NCBI GenBank assembly: GCA_023393235.1
Contig: JAEWMH010000167.1
Location: 48,804 to 112,803 of the forward strand
Length of the DNA: 64,000 nucleotides
Direction of reading: 5' to 3'
DNA from: Bacillota bacterium
Lineage (GTDB): Bacteria; Bacillota; Bacilli; Paenibacillales; NBRC-103111
Made by a program: the position numbers and the translations under genes
Notes under the pieces: model-generated
Told to the model about the DNA's origin: nothing
The model's database searches: none
Seen by the model: the letters and a program-made list of their open reading frames with translations, nothing else
Shown here: in pieces, positions 18,804 through 26,161 of the stretch
How positions within the stretch are numbered: position 1 is the stretch's first letter
How the letters are laid out: every line of letters starts with the position of its first letter

Positions 18804-19289
18804 ATGCTGCACCATAACGAAGCCCACCGGGAAGGACTGGAAACCATCCGTAAGCTGATCAAGGGAATTGACACGGCGATGCTGACCACCGTAACCGATG
18901 AGGGTCTCGTATCCCGGCCGATGAAAACCCAGGATGTGGAGTTCGACGGGGATATCTGGTTTTTGACCAAGAAGGATACAAGCAAATACTATGAGCTGCT
19001 TCATAATGCCCAGGTGAATGTGGCCTATGCGGATAAATCCTACGTCTCCATCAGCGGGACAGCAGAAATTGTACAAAGCCGGGAGAAGGTCAAGGAATTC
19101 TGGAACGCCATGTATGAAAAAATGCTGGAAACCACCTGGGAAGACCCCAATATTGTACTCATTAAGGTAAAGGCCGAAAGCGCCGAATATTGGGAGTCCG
19201 GCAGTGTGTTCAAACAAGCCAAATTCCTGTTCGAGAAGCTGACCGGCAAGGAAACCGATACCAAGATGAACGATACCGTTCAGTTGTAG
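18804..19289 (+). CDS. Pyridoxamine 5'-phosphate oxidase-fold protein (general stress protein 26-like)
   Basis: A 161-residue cytoplasmic protein of the split-barrel flavin-binding family that includes Bacillus YdaG/GSP26. Sequence seen: AMLTTVTDEGLVSRPMKTQD (strands 1-2), GDIWFLTKKDTSKYYELLHN, VNVAYADKSYVSISGTAEIV and the C-terminal WESGSV motif. The precise reaction in this family is generally unknown; it binds flavin or related cofactors and is often stress-induced. The ATG follows GAGGTGATCCC. It stands alone with its own terminator, divergent from the AraC regulator across a 207-bp gap. Confidence 0.88.
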   Translation: MLHHNEAHREGLETIRKLIKGIDTAMLTTVTDEGLVSRPMKTQDVEFDGDIWFLTKKDTSKYYELLHNAQVNVAYADKSYVSISGTAEIVQSREKVKEFWNAMYEKMLETTWEDPNIVLIKVKAESAEYWESGSVFKQAKFLFEKLTGKETDTKMNDTVQL

Positions 19290-19325
19290 GTTTTTACGCG
19301 GATATTCCGTTCTCAAAACAAGAAC

Positions 19326-19368
19326 ACCAGGGACTGCCGGCATTCCACCGGGGGCTCCTGGTTTTTTT
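19326..19368 (+). terminator. Rho-independent terminator of the PPOX-fold gene
   Basis: ACCAGG pairs with CCTGGT, with further pairing of TGCCGG and CCGGGGG inside, followed by a run of seven T. Starts 37 bp after the stop codon. Confidence 0.85.
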
Positions 19369-19399
19369 GTGGAATAATGTACAAGGTTTGCCCCATCTA

Positions 19400-19430
19400 T
19401 TGACTCGACCGTTGCGTCGTACTTTACAAT
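19400..19430 (+). promoter_or_regulatory. MerR-type promoter with 19-bp spacer
   Basis: TTGACT (19400-19405) and TACAAT (19425-19430) are separated by 19 bp, two more than optimal, with the dyad CGACCGTTGCGTCG in the spacer. An over-long spacer with a central dyad is the hallmark of promoters untwisted by MerR-family regulators. It lies just upstream of the merR-type gene, so autoregulation is very likely. Confidence 0.75.
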
Positions 19431-19462
19431 GGTCACATCAGATCATATTTGGAGGCAAACCG

Positions 19463-20419
19463 ATGAGTGAGCTTATTAAAATTCGTGAGATGTCATTGAA
19501 ATATGATATTTCTGCCCGCGCCTTAAAATATTACGAGGATATGGGGCTGTTAGCCAGCACCCGAAGTGATGAGTACGCCTACAGAATGTATGATGAAACG
19601 GCTGTCAAAAGACTGGAGCAAGTCCTGATTCTGCGCAAGCTCAACATAAGCATTAAGGATATTCAGCGCATTTTTGACGCGCCGGATTCTGCGGTGGTAC
19701 TGGAGGTTCTCCGGAACAAAGTCAGCAACATTGACGAAGAGGTTTCCCTGCTTCATGAGTTGAAGCTCATCGTGTTGGACTTTATCGAGCAAATCAAAAA
19801 AGCCGATTTTGCCAAGGATGCCGATGTGAAGCTGCTTTATGCCAAAGCGCAAGAAATTGAAGGACAGCTTGTAACGGTTGATTACAACGGCAATCCGTCT
19901 AATGTGAACCGTCTCCTGGAAATCACTGAGCAGCTTGACAAGAAGATCCCGGATGTCATGATTGTAAGAATGCCGAAATTCCTAGCCCTGGCATCGCCGT
20001 ATCAGAGCTTTGGCGGATTGTTCAAGGAAGATAGTCTTATGTTCTGGATGGGCAGGCACAGCCACCTGGAGAAAAACGTTATTTTTGATTCCGCTGACTT
20101 TTTGTGCAGGAGAAACGACGGGAAATTCAGATGGTTATACAGCGTCAATGAGAGTGTTAAGGAAATGGACTCCCTGCCTTACGAAGTGATCGAATTCGAG
20201 GGCGGCTTATACGCTTCCGCGGTGTGTATTGACGGCGACGACGACAGCCTGATGAAGGTTGAACAAAAAATCATCAAATGGCTGGAAAGAACAAACTTTA
20301 TCCTGGATAGAGAACGCGACATTATGGGGAACATGACCTATAATGACGAGGAAATCAAAAAAGGCCTTGGTTATGAACAATTGCAGCGGTATGTGCCCAT
20401 AAAAGTAAAGGAAGTGTAA
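19463..20419 (+). CDS. MerR-family transcriptional regulator with C-terminal effector-binding domain
   Basis: A 318-residue regulator. Residues 1-70 contain the winged-helix MerR DNA-binding domain (MSLKYDISARALKYYEDMGL; EYAYRMYDETAVKRLEQVLI), then an antiparallel coiled-coil dimerisation helix (about 75-120). The remaining half looks like a GyrI/BmrR-type ligand-binding domain, ending FILDRERDIMGNMTYND. Start: ATG at 19463 with GGAGG 7 bases upstream; a longer in-frame extension back to 19190 runs through the upstream terminator and promoter and is rejected. The promoter at 19400-19430 has the expected over-long spacer. The ligand and any further target genes are not evident. Confidence 0.9.
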   Translation: MSELIKIREMSLKYDISARALKYYEDMGLLASTRSDEYAYRMYDETAVKRLEQVLILRKLNISIKDIQRIFDAPDSAVVLEVLRNKVSNIDEEVSLLHELKLIVLDFIEQIKKADFAKDADVKLLYAKAQEIEGQLVTVDYNGNPSNVNRLLEITEQLDKKIPDVMIVRMPKFLALASPYQSFGGLFKEDSLMFWMGRHSHLEKNVIFDSADFLCRRNDGKFRWLYSVNESVKEMDSLPYEVIEFEGGLYASAVCIDGDDDSLMKVEQKIIKWLERTNFILDRERDIMGNMTYNDEEIKKGLGYEQLQRYVPIKVKEV

Positions 20420-20428
20420 TAACCACAA

Positions 20429-20468
20429 AAAAGCCTGCCGGATCATGCTTCATGTCCGCCAGGCTTTT
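20429..20468. terminator. Terminator hairpin and left copy of a perfect 40-bp direct repeat
   Basis: The hairpin AAGCCTGCCGG / CCGCCAGGCTT with flanking A and T runs terminates the merR-type gene. The same 40 bases recur exactly at 23871-23910. Together the two copies bracket the AT-rich block. Confidence 0.85.
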
Positions 20469-20731
20469 TTATTATGAATCCTTTTCTTCCTTTCCCGTAT
20501 ACGTTGGATTGTGTACATCCGCTGTCTGCTGTTAGCTGGTACCAGCGCAGAGCAATTGACCTCTTACATCACTGTATGTACTGAAGTACTAAGAAATTAA
20601 TGGGGAAAACTAAATCATGACAATAACAATTCCATCATAAGGTATTATATTATATAATATAGGAGCAGGTCTCAAATAAATCCATTGAATAAAATGAGGA
20701 GCATTTATGCGAAAGGATGGATAGGGTGATA
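20469..20731 (+). other. Left part of AT-rich island: intergenic leader
   Basis: No gene of normal size. It holds the 12-bp palindrome GCTGGTACCAGC (about 20535), the 16-bp palindrome TATATTATATAATATA (about 20645), and a five-codon reading frame at 20707 (ATG CGA AAG GAT GGA TAG) with a strong GAGGAG site. This ends just before the lipoprotein start and could couple its translation. Confidence 0.4.
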
Positions 20732-21346
20732 ATGAAAATCAAAAGCATTTTATCTATTTTTCTACTTTTGTTGGTCTTAATAGGTTGTTCAAATTCAGAG
20801 TATACTCGAATAAAAAATGAAAACTTACAATTAAAAGAAACGGTAATTAATCTAGAATCAAACTTAAAAGAGAATAATGATTTAATTAAGAAGTTAAAAG
20901 AAGAAGCACAAAATAGTGAAGTAACAAATAACGAAGATATACATTCATTTTTTAATGTTAATACTGAAAAGATTCTTTTTATTTCAAAAACACTAGAAAA
21001 AAAAGACCTAACTATAGATGATATAAAGATACAAATGGGAAATCCGATAAAAACTGAAACATATGAAGGTGTAAGTGGCAAGTATACCGTTTTAAAATAT
21101 GAAGGAATTGAGTTTACATTTCATGATCATATAAAGTGGTATAGAATTATTAAGCCTGATTTGTCTACAGGCAGAGGAATTAAAATTGGTTCATCAAAAG
21201 AGGAAGTCTTCGATGCATATTCAAAAGATTATTCTGGGTTTCTGGAACAAGGTTCAATGTTAATTTATGGTGAAAAAGCTGGCATATCATTTAGGGTTGA
21301 GAACGAAAAGGTCCAAGAAATAATCGTGCGTTTCGAGTATGAATAA
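20732..21346 (+). CDS. Small lipoprotein with coiled-coil, unknown function
   Basis: 204 residues. The hydrophobic N-terminus SILSIFLLLLVLIGCSN carries a lipobox (LIGC, Cys at about 18), so the protein is membrane-anchored outside the cytoplasm. Residues about 25-60 form a charged heptad region (NLQLKETVINLESNLKENND), followed by a compact mixed domain with GIKIGSSKEEVFDAY that recalls small domains in other Gram-positive lipoproteins. I do not recognise the family. Start chosen at the ATG at 20732 (MKIKSIL), which has AGGGTG 4 bases upstream; an ATG at 20717 is also possible. Codon use is strikingly AT-rich compared with the flanking genes. A perfect 17-bp terminator overlaps the stop codon. 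Confidence 0.8.
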   Translation: MKIKSILSIFLLLLVLIGCSNSEYTRIKNENLQLKETVINLESNLKENNDLIKKLKEEAQNSEVTNNEDIHSFFNVNTEKILFISKTLEKKDLTIDDIKIQMGNPIKTETYEGVSGKYTVLKYEGIEFTFHDHIKWYRIIKPDLSTGRGIKIGSSKEEVFDAYSKDYSGFLEQGSMLIYGEKAGISFRVENEKVQEIIVRFEYE

Positions 21347-21383
21347 ACAGAAAGGTTAGGCATGTAGCCTAACCTTTCTGTTT
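21345..21383. terminator. Strong terminator between converging island genes
   Basis: A perfect 17-bp stem (AAACAGAAAGGTTAGGC and its complement) with a 5-base loop (ATGTA) begins at the stop codon of the lipoprotein gene. A and T flanks make it usable from both sides. Confidence 0.9.
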
Positions 21384-21422
21384 ATTCAGTAAATTATCTC
21401 CATAGTATTTTTAGGTAACATT

Positions 21423-22373
21423 TTAGAAGTCATAACGCTCGGCAGCATTAGAAGCTGAGGACGTCCAACTCCCCGGGGACTCGGCTGCATCATTATAAAC
21501 AGCATTCCAATGCGTATCATAACTGGTGGTACCATTGTACCACGTGCCACGAACGTAAATAATATACTCAACATATGATTTCGAAGAATTTGCAGGAATT
21601 GAAAATGAATATATGTTGCTTCCTAAACTTGTACCAGTAGCAGCAGTCCAAGTGGTTTGATCATTGTATTTCCAATAAGCTTTAGGTGTTGAACTAGGTG
21701 CGGTCCTAGAGCCGTTATATATGCCATATATGGTTGCTTGTAGAGTTCCCGTGGATTCGTTGTAGTTAACAAATTTAACAAGGGTATGATCGTTTGTATA
21801 GGTTCCAAATCCATAAGTATTGTACATATATGGATATGGATCAACAGTAATTCTACTTGTTGAAAGAGTTGTAGAACTAGATGTGTTAACTTCCCAGTGT
21901 AGATGATAAGCTACACCTCCGGAATTACCAGAGACACCTATCTGGGTATTTTTTGTAACAGAAGTTCCGGAAGTAGTTATTGCAATGGAATTTAAATGCA
22001 TATAAGTTGAATACCAGGTTGTTGTACCGCGTACATGTTTCAAAATTACATACTTGTTTCCATCAGAAGCGGTTCCAGTACCATAAATAGTCCCATCTGC
22101 GATAGGATACACTTCACGAAGATAGTTTCCTTTTGAAGAATCATAGGTACTATAGTCTACTCCTCTATGAAATTCCCCCGACCTAGGTTCATTATATACA
22201 CCAGTAATTGTTTGGGCTTGCCAACCTGTGTGTAAAGGGCTTTCAATTGATAACGTAGCTAAACCAGAAGGGTTCTTTGCTCCACCTTGAACATAGGATA
22301 ATGCATAAGCATGATTAAGTCCTATTGACACAAAAAAGAGGGCTGAAAGTAGAATGGTAGAAATTTTCTTCAT
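21423..22373 (-). CDS. Secreted M23-family (LytM) metalloendopeptidase
   Basis: 316 residues. A signal peptide (about 1-24, ending HAYA) is followed by an M23 domain at about 45-185. The zinc ligands are visible as the H-x3-D motif HRGVD and the HLHWE motif, so the active site looks intact. It should cut peptide crossbridges in peptidoglycan. The C-terminal 120 residues are Ser/Thr/Tyr-rich and beta-predicted (PSSTPKAYWKYNDQTTW), perhaps a wall- or sugar-binding module. GAGGAGG lies upstream of the ATG. It is second in a two-gene operon, 15 bp after the anchored protein. AT-rich codon use sets it apart from the surrounding genome. In a self-contained island it could be a lytic factor or act in wall remodelling; the role is unknown. 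Confidence 0.88.
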   Translation of the reverse strand: MKKISTILLSALFFVSIGLNHAYALSYVQGGAKNPSGLATLSIESPLHTGWQAQTITGVYNEPRSGEFHRGVDYSTYDSSKGNYLREVYPIADGTIYGTGTASDGNKYVILKHVRGTTTWYSTYMHLNSIAITTSGTSVTKNTQIGVSGNSGGVAYHLHWEVNTSSSTTLSTSRITVDPYPYMYNTYGFGTYTNDHTLVKFVNYNESTGTLQATIYGIYNGSRTAPSSTPKAYWKYNDQTTWTAATGTSLGSNIYSFSIPANSSKSYVEYIIYVRGTWYNGTTSYDTHWNAVYNDAAESPGSWTSSASNAAERYDF

Positions 22374-22388
22374 ACGATTTTATCCTCC

Positions 22389-23414
22389 TCAATTAAGTGT
22401 AACAACAAAATAGTTTTCATTTATCAAGGGTATCTTAAGTTCAGAATTATTTTCAAATACTAGATTATCAAAGCCAGCTTTAAATGAACTATCAGAAGGC
22501 TCAATAATTTCAGTTAAGGCTTGGTTATTCAAATCGTATACATAAACAACATGTTTTTCAATTTTTCCATCAATGTAAATTCCCATAAAGGCAAACTTAC
22601 CACTTGACTGACTCCAACTTCCGTAATTGTTAAATAGATGTTGCTTATTTGTCTGTGGAATTTCAATGATAGTTCTAGTCTTTATGTCGTAAATTCCAAA
22701 AGTATTATCTAGAATCCCTTCAGATTTATAGTATCTGAATGATATTTTATTATTATCCGGCGATGAATTAATTACATGTCCCGGTATCTTATGCTCAACA
22801 ATATTACCATCATTCCCCATCTCAATTACTAACATACTTTTGCTCGACTCCAGATCACTAAGAAGAAGTAAGTTATCATCATTAGCCGAAATAAATGATA
22901 TGTTCCCATATTTTTCAGATGATACAAGTTTTTTTACTTCTCTTGACTCTAAATTCATCTGCCAAACACTATTTTGCCCATTTTTAGAATCATAGTTGCT
23001 AGTATAATATAACTTCCTATTAACGAGATGCCCTGCTCCTATTACACTCTGAATATGTTTTTCCGATTCATCTTCATGTTTAATTTTTATGCCGCTCATC
23101 TTTTTTGCTAAATCACCTAAATCATCTATTACTTTCCCTTCTTTATCCACAATATAGATTTTGTCATTTGATTTACTCATTACTGCTGCCTTGTTTGACA
23201 TTTCTTCAGGATTTACTCCTTTAGTGGGAAGGATTGAATCCTCTTTAATATAAATATCTGTTCCATCAAGGGTAGTAACAGATTGATTAACTTCTTTTTT
23301 CTGGCTACTAATTACATAAGGATTAAATGCTGCGGTAGTGTTCACGAGTAAGATTGTCCCTCCGACAAGAGCTACGGAAGAAAAGATAATAAACTTTTTG
23401 TTTATCAAATTCAT
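22389..23414 (-). CDS. Membrane-anchored protein with beta-propeller-like repeats, unknown function
   Basis: 341 residues. An N-terminal signal anchor (FIIFSSVALVGGTILLVNTT, about 8-27) precedes an extracytoplasmic region rich in short strands with the spacing seen in beta-propellers (NDKIYIVDKEGKVIDDLGDL; NSVWQMNLESREVKKLV; FGIYDIKTRTIIEIP; HVVYVYDLNNQALTEI). No family is recognised and no catalytic motif is seen. GGAGGG precedes the ATG by 7 bases. First gene of a likely operon with the M23 peptidase, so it may partner or control that enzyme. The promoter region carries a repeated TATCTGACCT (see the 23415-23870 entry). Confidence 0.75.
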   Translation of the reverse strand: MNLINKKFIIFSSVALVGGTILLVNTTAAFNPYVISSQKKEVNQSVTTLDGTDIYIKEDSILPTKGVNPEEMSNKAAVMSKSNDKIYIVDKEGKVIDDLGDLAKKMSGIKIKHEDESEKHIQSVIGAGHLVNRKLYYTSNYDSKNGQNSVWQMNLESREVKKLVSSEKYGNISFISANDDNLLLLSDLESSKSMLVIEMGNDGNIVEHKIPGHVINSSPDNNKISFRYYKSEGILDNTFGIYDIKTRTIIEIPQTNKQHLFNNYGSWSQSSGKFAFMGIYIDGKIEKHVVYVYDLNNQALTEIIEPSDSSFKAGFDNLVFENNSELKIPLINENYFVVTLN

Positions 23415-23870
23415 CTTTTTGCCCTCCTATAAAGGTATCTGACCTTTTAGATTTTACTGCAGACAACGTAAACACTAATCTTCGATTTTTATCTGACCTA
23501 TCCCTTCCCAAACACAATGCTTATGGTATGTTTGTCCCCTCCCTTCAGTTGCTTAATATATAATTACAATCTTCATTTCTCATGGGAGTTGGTCTAGGAA
23601 GATTTCTGAAGATAGCAATACAGGCAATAGATGTTTTAGTTACTACTTTTCAAAAAATGTAATATCCATATAATGATATTTATTTACATCTATATACATT
23701 AACATATCATAATATGGAATTTATGTGAATGTCTTTTTGCAAATTCATACAACATTTTTGATTGGCTCAGTTTTTGAATGATCTATTCGGCTTCTATGAG
23801 ACTTCCGCTCTTCAAAGACCTGTAGCGGGCTTTCATTGCCACGCTATTACCCTAACGGACGAAGCATAAC
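23415..23870. other. AT-rich non-coding right part of the island
   Basis: No gene seen. TATCTGACCT occurs twice (23436-23445 and 23490-23499), 54 bp apart, bracketing the likely promoter of the two-gene operon. Near the right end, TGCCACGCTATT (about 23838) matches 12 bases of the words in repeat copy C and is followed by CCTAACGGA, possibly a decayed fragment of that element. Confidence 0.45.
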
Positions 23871-23910
23871 AAAAGCCTGCCGGATCATGCTTCATGTCCG
23901 CCAGGCTTTT
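23871..23910. terminator. Terminator hairpin and right copy of the 40-bp direct repeat
   Basis: Identical over 40 bases to 20429-20468. Read on the minus strand it lies directly downstream of the YneR-like gene, whose terminator it is. Confidence 0.85.
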
Positions 23911-23928
23911 CATATTCAGTTATTTCGC

Positions 23929-24213
23929 CTAATCCTCCACCACAAACAGCAGGTCCATTCCTTCAGCATCGATCCGCAGGCTCCGGTCCTCCAGGAACCA
24001 CACATCACTTTGTTTGATATATATGAAAAAACCGCCAGCGGACATCTGAGTAACCGGATCATTCGGCTCCGGCTTCTCCCGCAGGATCCCCCACACATAG
24101 GGCTCGCTCCCGCCTCCGGCATACCTCACATATACCCGGATATAATCCCCTTCCGCAAAATCCCATTCCTGCTTCAGGCAGGAAACAGCCGATTCCGTAA
24201 TTTGCAGATTCAT
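23929..24213 (-). CDS. HesB/YneR-like small protein
   Basis: 94 residues, similar in pattern to the YneR branch of the HesB/IscA (iron-sulfur biogenesis) fold: MNLQITESAVSCLKQEW at the N-terminus, then GDYIRVYVRYAGGG and a C-terminal GMDLLFVVED. As in other YneR proteins, the Cys residues that bind clusters in IscA are absent, so cluster assembly is doubtful. Start: ATG at 24213 with TGGAGGTGC 8 bases upstream. The same frame stays open far upstream across the divergent kinase gene, but that extension is antisense coding and is rejected. It converges on the island and ends at the right copy of the 40-bp repeat. Confidence 0.8.
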   Translation of the reverse strand: MNLQITESAVSCLKQEWDFAEGDYIRVYVRYAGGGSEPYVWGILREKPEPNDPVTQMSAGGFFIYIKQSDVWFLEDRSLRIDAEGMDLLFVVED

Positions 24214-24289
24214 AATTGCACCTCCAAAGTTAATCTCCATTATTGCCAACTTCCGCTGGACGGATACGGGTAATTCCGGATACCGCAGG

Positions 24290-24336
24290 TTAACACCACC
24301 CCCGATCAATGCTATAATAACATGTAAACGCTTCAC
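24290..24336 (+). promoter_or_regulatory. Promoter of the YesM/YesN pair with catabolite-response-like site
   Basis: TTAACA (24290-24295) and TATAAT (24313-24318), 17 bp apart, with TGC before the -10 box (extended -10). Immediately downstream, TGTAAACGCTTCAC (24323-24336) matches 11 of 14 bases of the palindromic cre sequence bound by CcpA, at the transcription start, where binding would block initiation. Confidence 0.65.
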
Positions 24337-24369
24337 TGTAAGCAAGTGCCGGTTCCGAAGGGTGGTCTC

Positions 24370-26157
24370 ATGAAGAAAAAATCCACAATTAAAGGCCGCA
24401 TCATTCTGATCATGACGGTTTTTGCCCTGCTGTGCGCCACGGTGCTGTCCGTGTTCAGCTATCAGCTCATCTCCTTTTTCCAGCGCAAAACCACCATCCA
24501 GGCCACCAAGTTCAATCTGCAGCTGATTGCCAATATCATCGATCAGGATCTGATTAATCTGAGCGCCTTGGCCATGAAGTGCAGCACCAATTCCCCGACG
24601 AACGCTAGGCTGGCCGATTATTTTAAAGCCGAGGAGCCCAGCCCCTGGATGGCCATTGATGTATTCAACGCCATGCAGGATGAGTTCCGCAGCAACCGTT
24701 CCAATACCTATGCCCGGCGGCTGATCGCAACGAATAACAACACTCTTTTTGTGCAGGTGGACAGCGCCGGCAGCTCCATCCCCCTGAATGTACATAACCT
24801 GGATAAACTTCCGAAGCCCGGCGAGCTGGGCGCCGAACAATGGAACGTGGTGATGCAGGACCCCTTCTCCACCGCCACAGTCCTCCCTTTTGCCATGCCC
24901 ATCTACGGTAATGGAGCCTCCAACATCGGAACGGTCTATTTGTTTGCCAATGCAACAGTCATTACGGACAAGCTGAAGGGATACAGCATTCCCAAGGACT
25001 CCCGGCTGGTGCTGACGCTGGGCGGTACGCATTATCAGATTACCGGGGACAAGGTCTCCATAGAACCCATCCGCTATGAGGAGGAGCCCTATACCAACAG
25101 CAATTTCGATGATCTGGGGGCAGCGTTGTCCTATATTGCCGGAGGCTCGGACCGGCAGCTGGCCGTTTCCTATCCCGTCCGTTCCGGAGTGGTGCTGACC
25201 CAAACCCTGGAGGGCAACCAATTTGCGCCCCAGGCCAATATTTGGCTGTTCCTGATGGCGGGGGTTTGCCTGCTGGTTATTGGTGCAAGCGGCATCATTA
25301 CCCTGTATTTGACCCGGACCATCAGCTTGCCTGTGGAAAAGCTCAAGAAACGGATGGACAAAATCGCCCAAGGCCAGTTTTATATGGACAAAAATATCGA
25401 ATGGAACAGTGAGCTGGGGGATGTGGGCAGAGGCATCAACCGGTTATCCCAGGACATTGTGGCGTTGATGGAGAACCGTATGGCCCAGGAGAAGCAGAAG
25501 CAGGAGCTGGAGTACCGTGTGCTCCAGAGCCAGATCAACCCCCATTTCCTCTATAATACACTGAATTCCATCCGGTGGATGGCGACCATCCAGAATGCCA
25601 CCGGCATTGCCGAAATGACCACCTCCCTCTCCCGGCTATTGCGCAGCATCGCCAAGGATATGGGCAAGCCGGTTCTCCTGAAGGATGAGCTGGCTCTCCT
25701 GGACGATTATTTCCTGATTCAAAAATACCGCTACGGAAGCAGCATCACTATGGAGCGGCAGGTAGAGAGTGAAGACTTGCTGTCCGCCCTGATCCCCCGG
25801 CTAACCCTTCAGCCGCTGGTGGAAAACGCCATTTTCCACGGCATTGAACCCAAAAGCTCGGGGCATGTGCACATCACCGTTGCCCGGCAGGGGGTTTTTG
25901 ATATCCGCATTGCCATTGAAGACAACGGCGTAGGCATGGAAAGGGACCAGATTGCTGCCGCACTGGCGGACGAAGCCTCTGCTGCCAAGGGTTTAATGGA
26001 GCATATGGGGCTCCGCAGTGTCAACGAACGGCTGCGCCTGGCCTACGGCGAGCGGTACGGCATAACCATTGAAAGCGAAGTGGGCCGGTATACACGCATT
26101 ATCATATTGCTGCCCTTCTATACTAAGGAAACGATGGTTTCCGGAACAAGGATGTGA
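24370..26157 (+). CDS. YesM-type sensor histidine kinase
   Basis: 595 residues. TM1 is at about 9-33, an extracellular Cache-like sensor at about 35-285, and TM2 at about 289-315 (WLFLMAGVCLLVIGASGIIT). A HAMP linker follows, then the phospho-acceptor motif INPHFLYNTLNSI with His392, and an ATP-binding domain with EDNGVGM. It belongs to the LytS/YesM class, paired with AraC-type response regulators, which senses extracellular carbohydrate. ATG at 24370 (MKKKSTIKGR) follows GGGTGG; an upstream in-frame GTG at 24346 has no ribosome binding site. It precedes the response regulator by 4 bp. No transporter lies beside this pair, so its targets may be one of the ABC operons elsewhere in the window. 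Confidence 0.93.
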   Translation: MKKKSTIKGRIILIMTVFALLCATVLSVFSYQLISFFQRKTTIQATKFNLQLIANIIDQDLINLSALAMKCSTNSPTNARLADYFKAEEPSPWMAIDVFNAMQDEFRSNRSNTYARRLIATNNNTLFVQVDSAGSSIPLNVHNLDKLPKPGELGAEQWNVVMQDPFSTATVLPFAMPIYGNGASNIGTVYLFANATVITDKLKGYSIPKDSRLVLTLGGTHYQITGDKVSIEPIRYEEEPYTNSNFDDLGAALSYIAGGSDRQLAVSYPVRSGVVLTQTLEGNQFAPQANIWLFLMAGVCLLVIGASGIITLYLTRTISLPVEKLKKRMDKIAQGQFYMDKNIEWNSELGDVGRGINRLSQDIVALMENRMAQEKQKQELEYRVLQSQINPHFLYNTLNSIRWMATIQNATGIAEMTTSLSRLLRSIAKDMGKPVLLKDELALLDDYFLIQKYRYGSSITMERQVESEDLLSALIPRLTLQPLVENAIFHGIEPKSSGHVHITVARQGVFDIRIAIEDNGVGMERDQIAAALADEASAAKGLMEHMGLRSVNERLRLAYGERYGITIESEVGRYTRIIILLPFYTKETMVSGTRM

Positions 26158-26161
26158 CCGC

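Noticed and set aside
20469..23870. Prophage or complete integrative element
   Set aside because: No integrase, transposase, replication or structural phage gene is present; only the repeat boundaries and base composition suggest acquisition.
24214..25371. Upstream in-frame extension of the YneR-like gene to 480 codons
   Set aside because: The extra part is antisense to the histidine kinase; the ATG at 24213 has a proper ribosome binding site and gives the family length.
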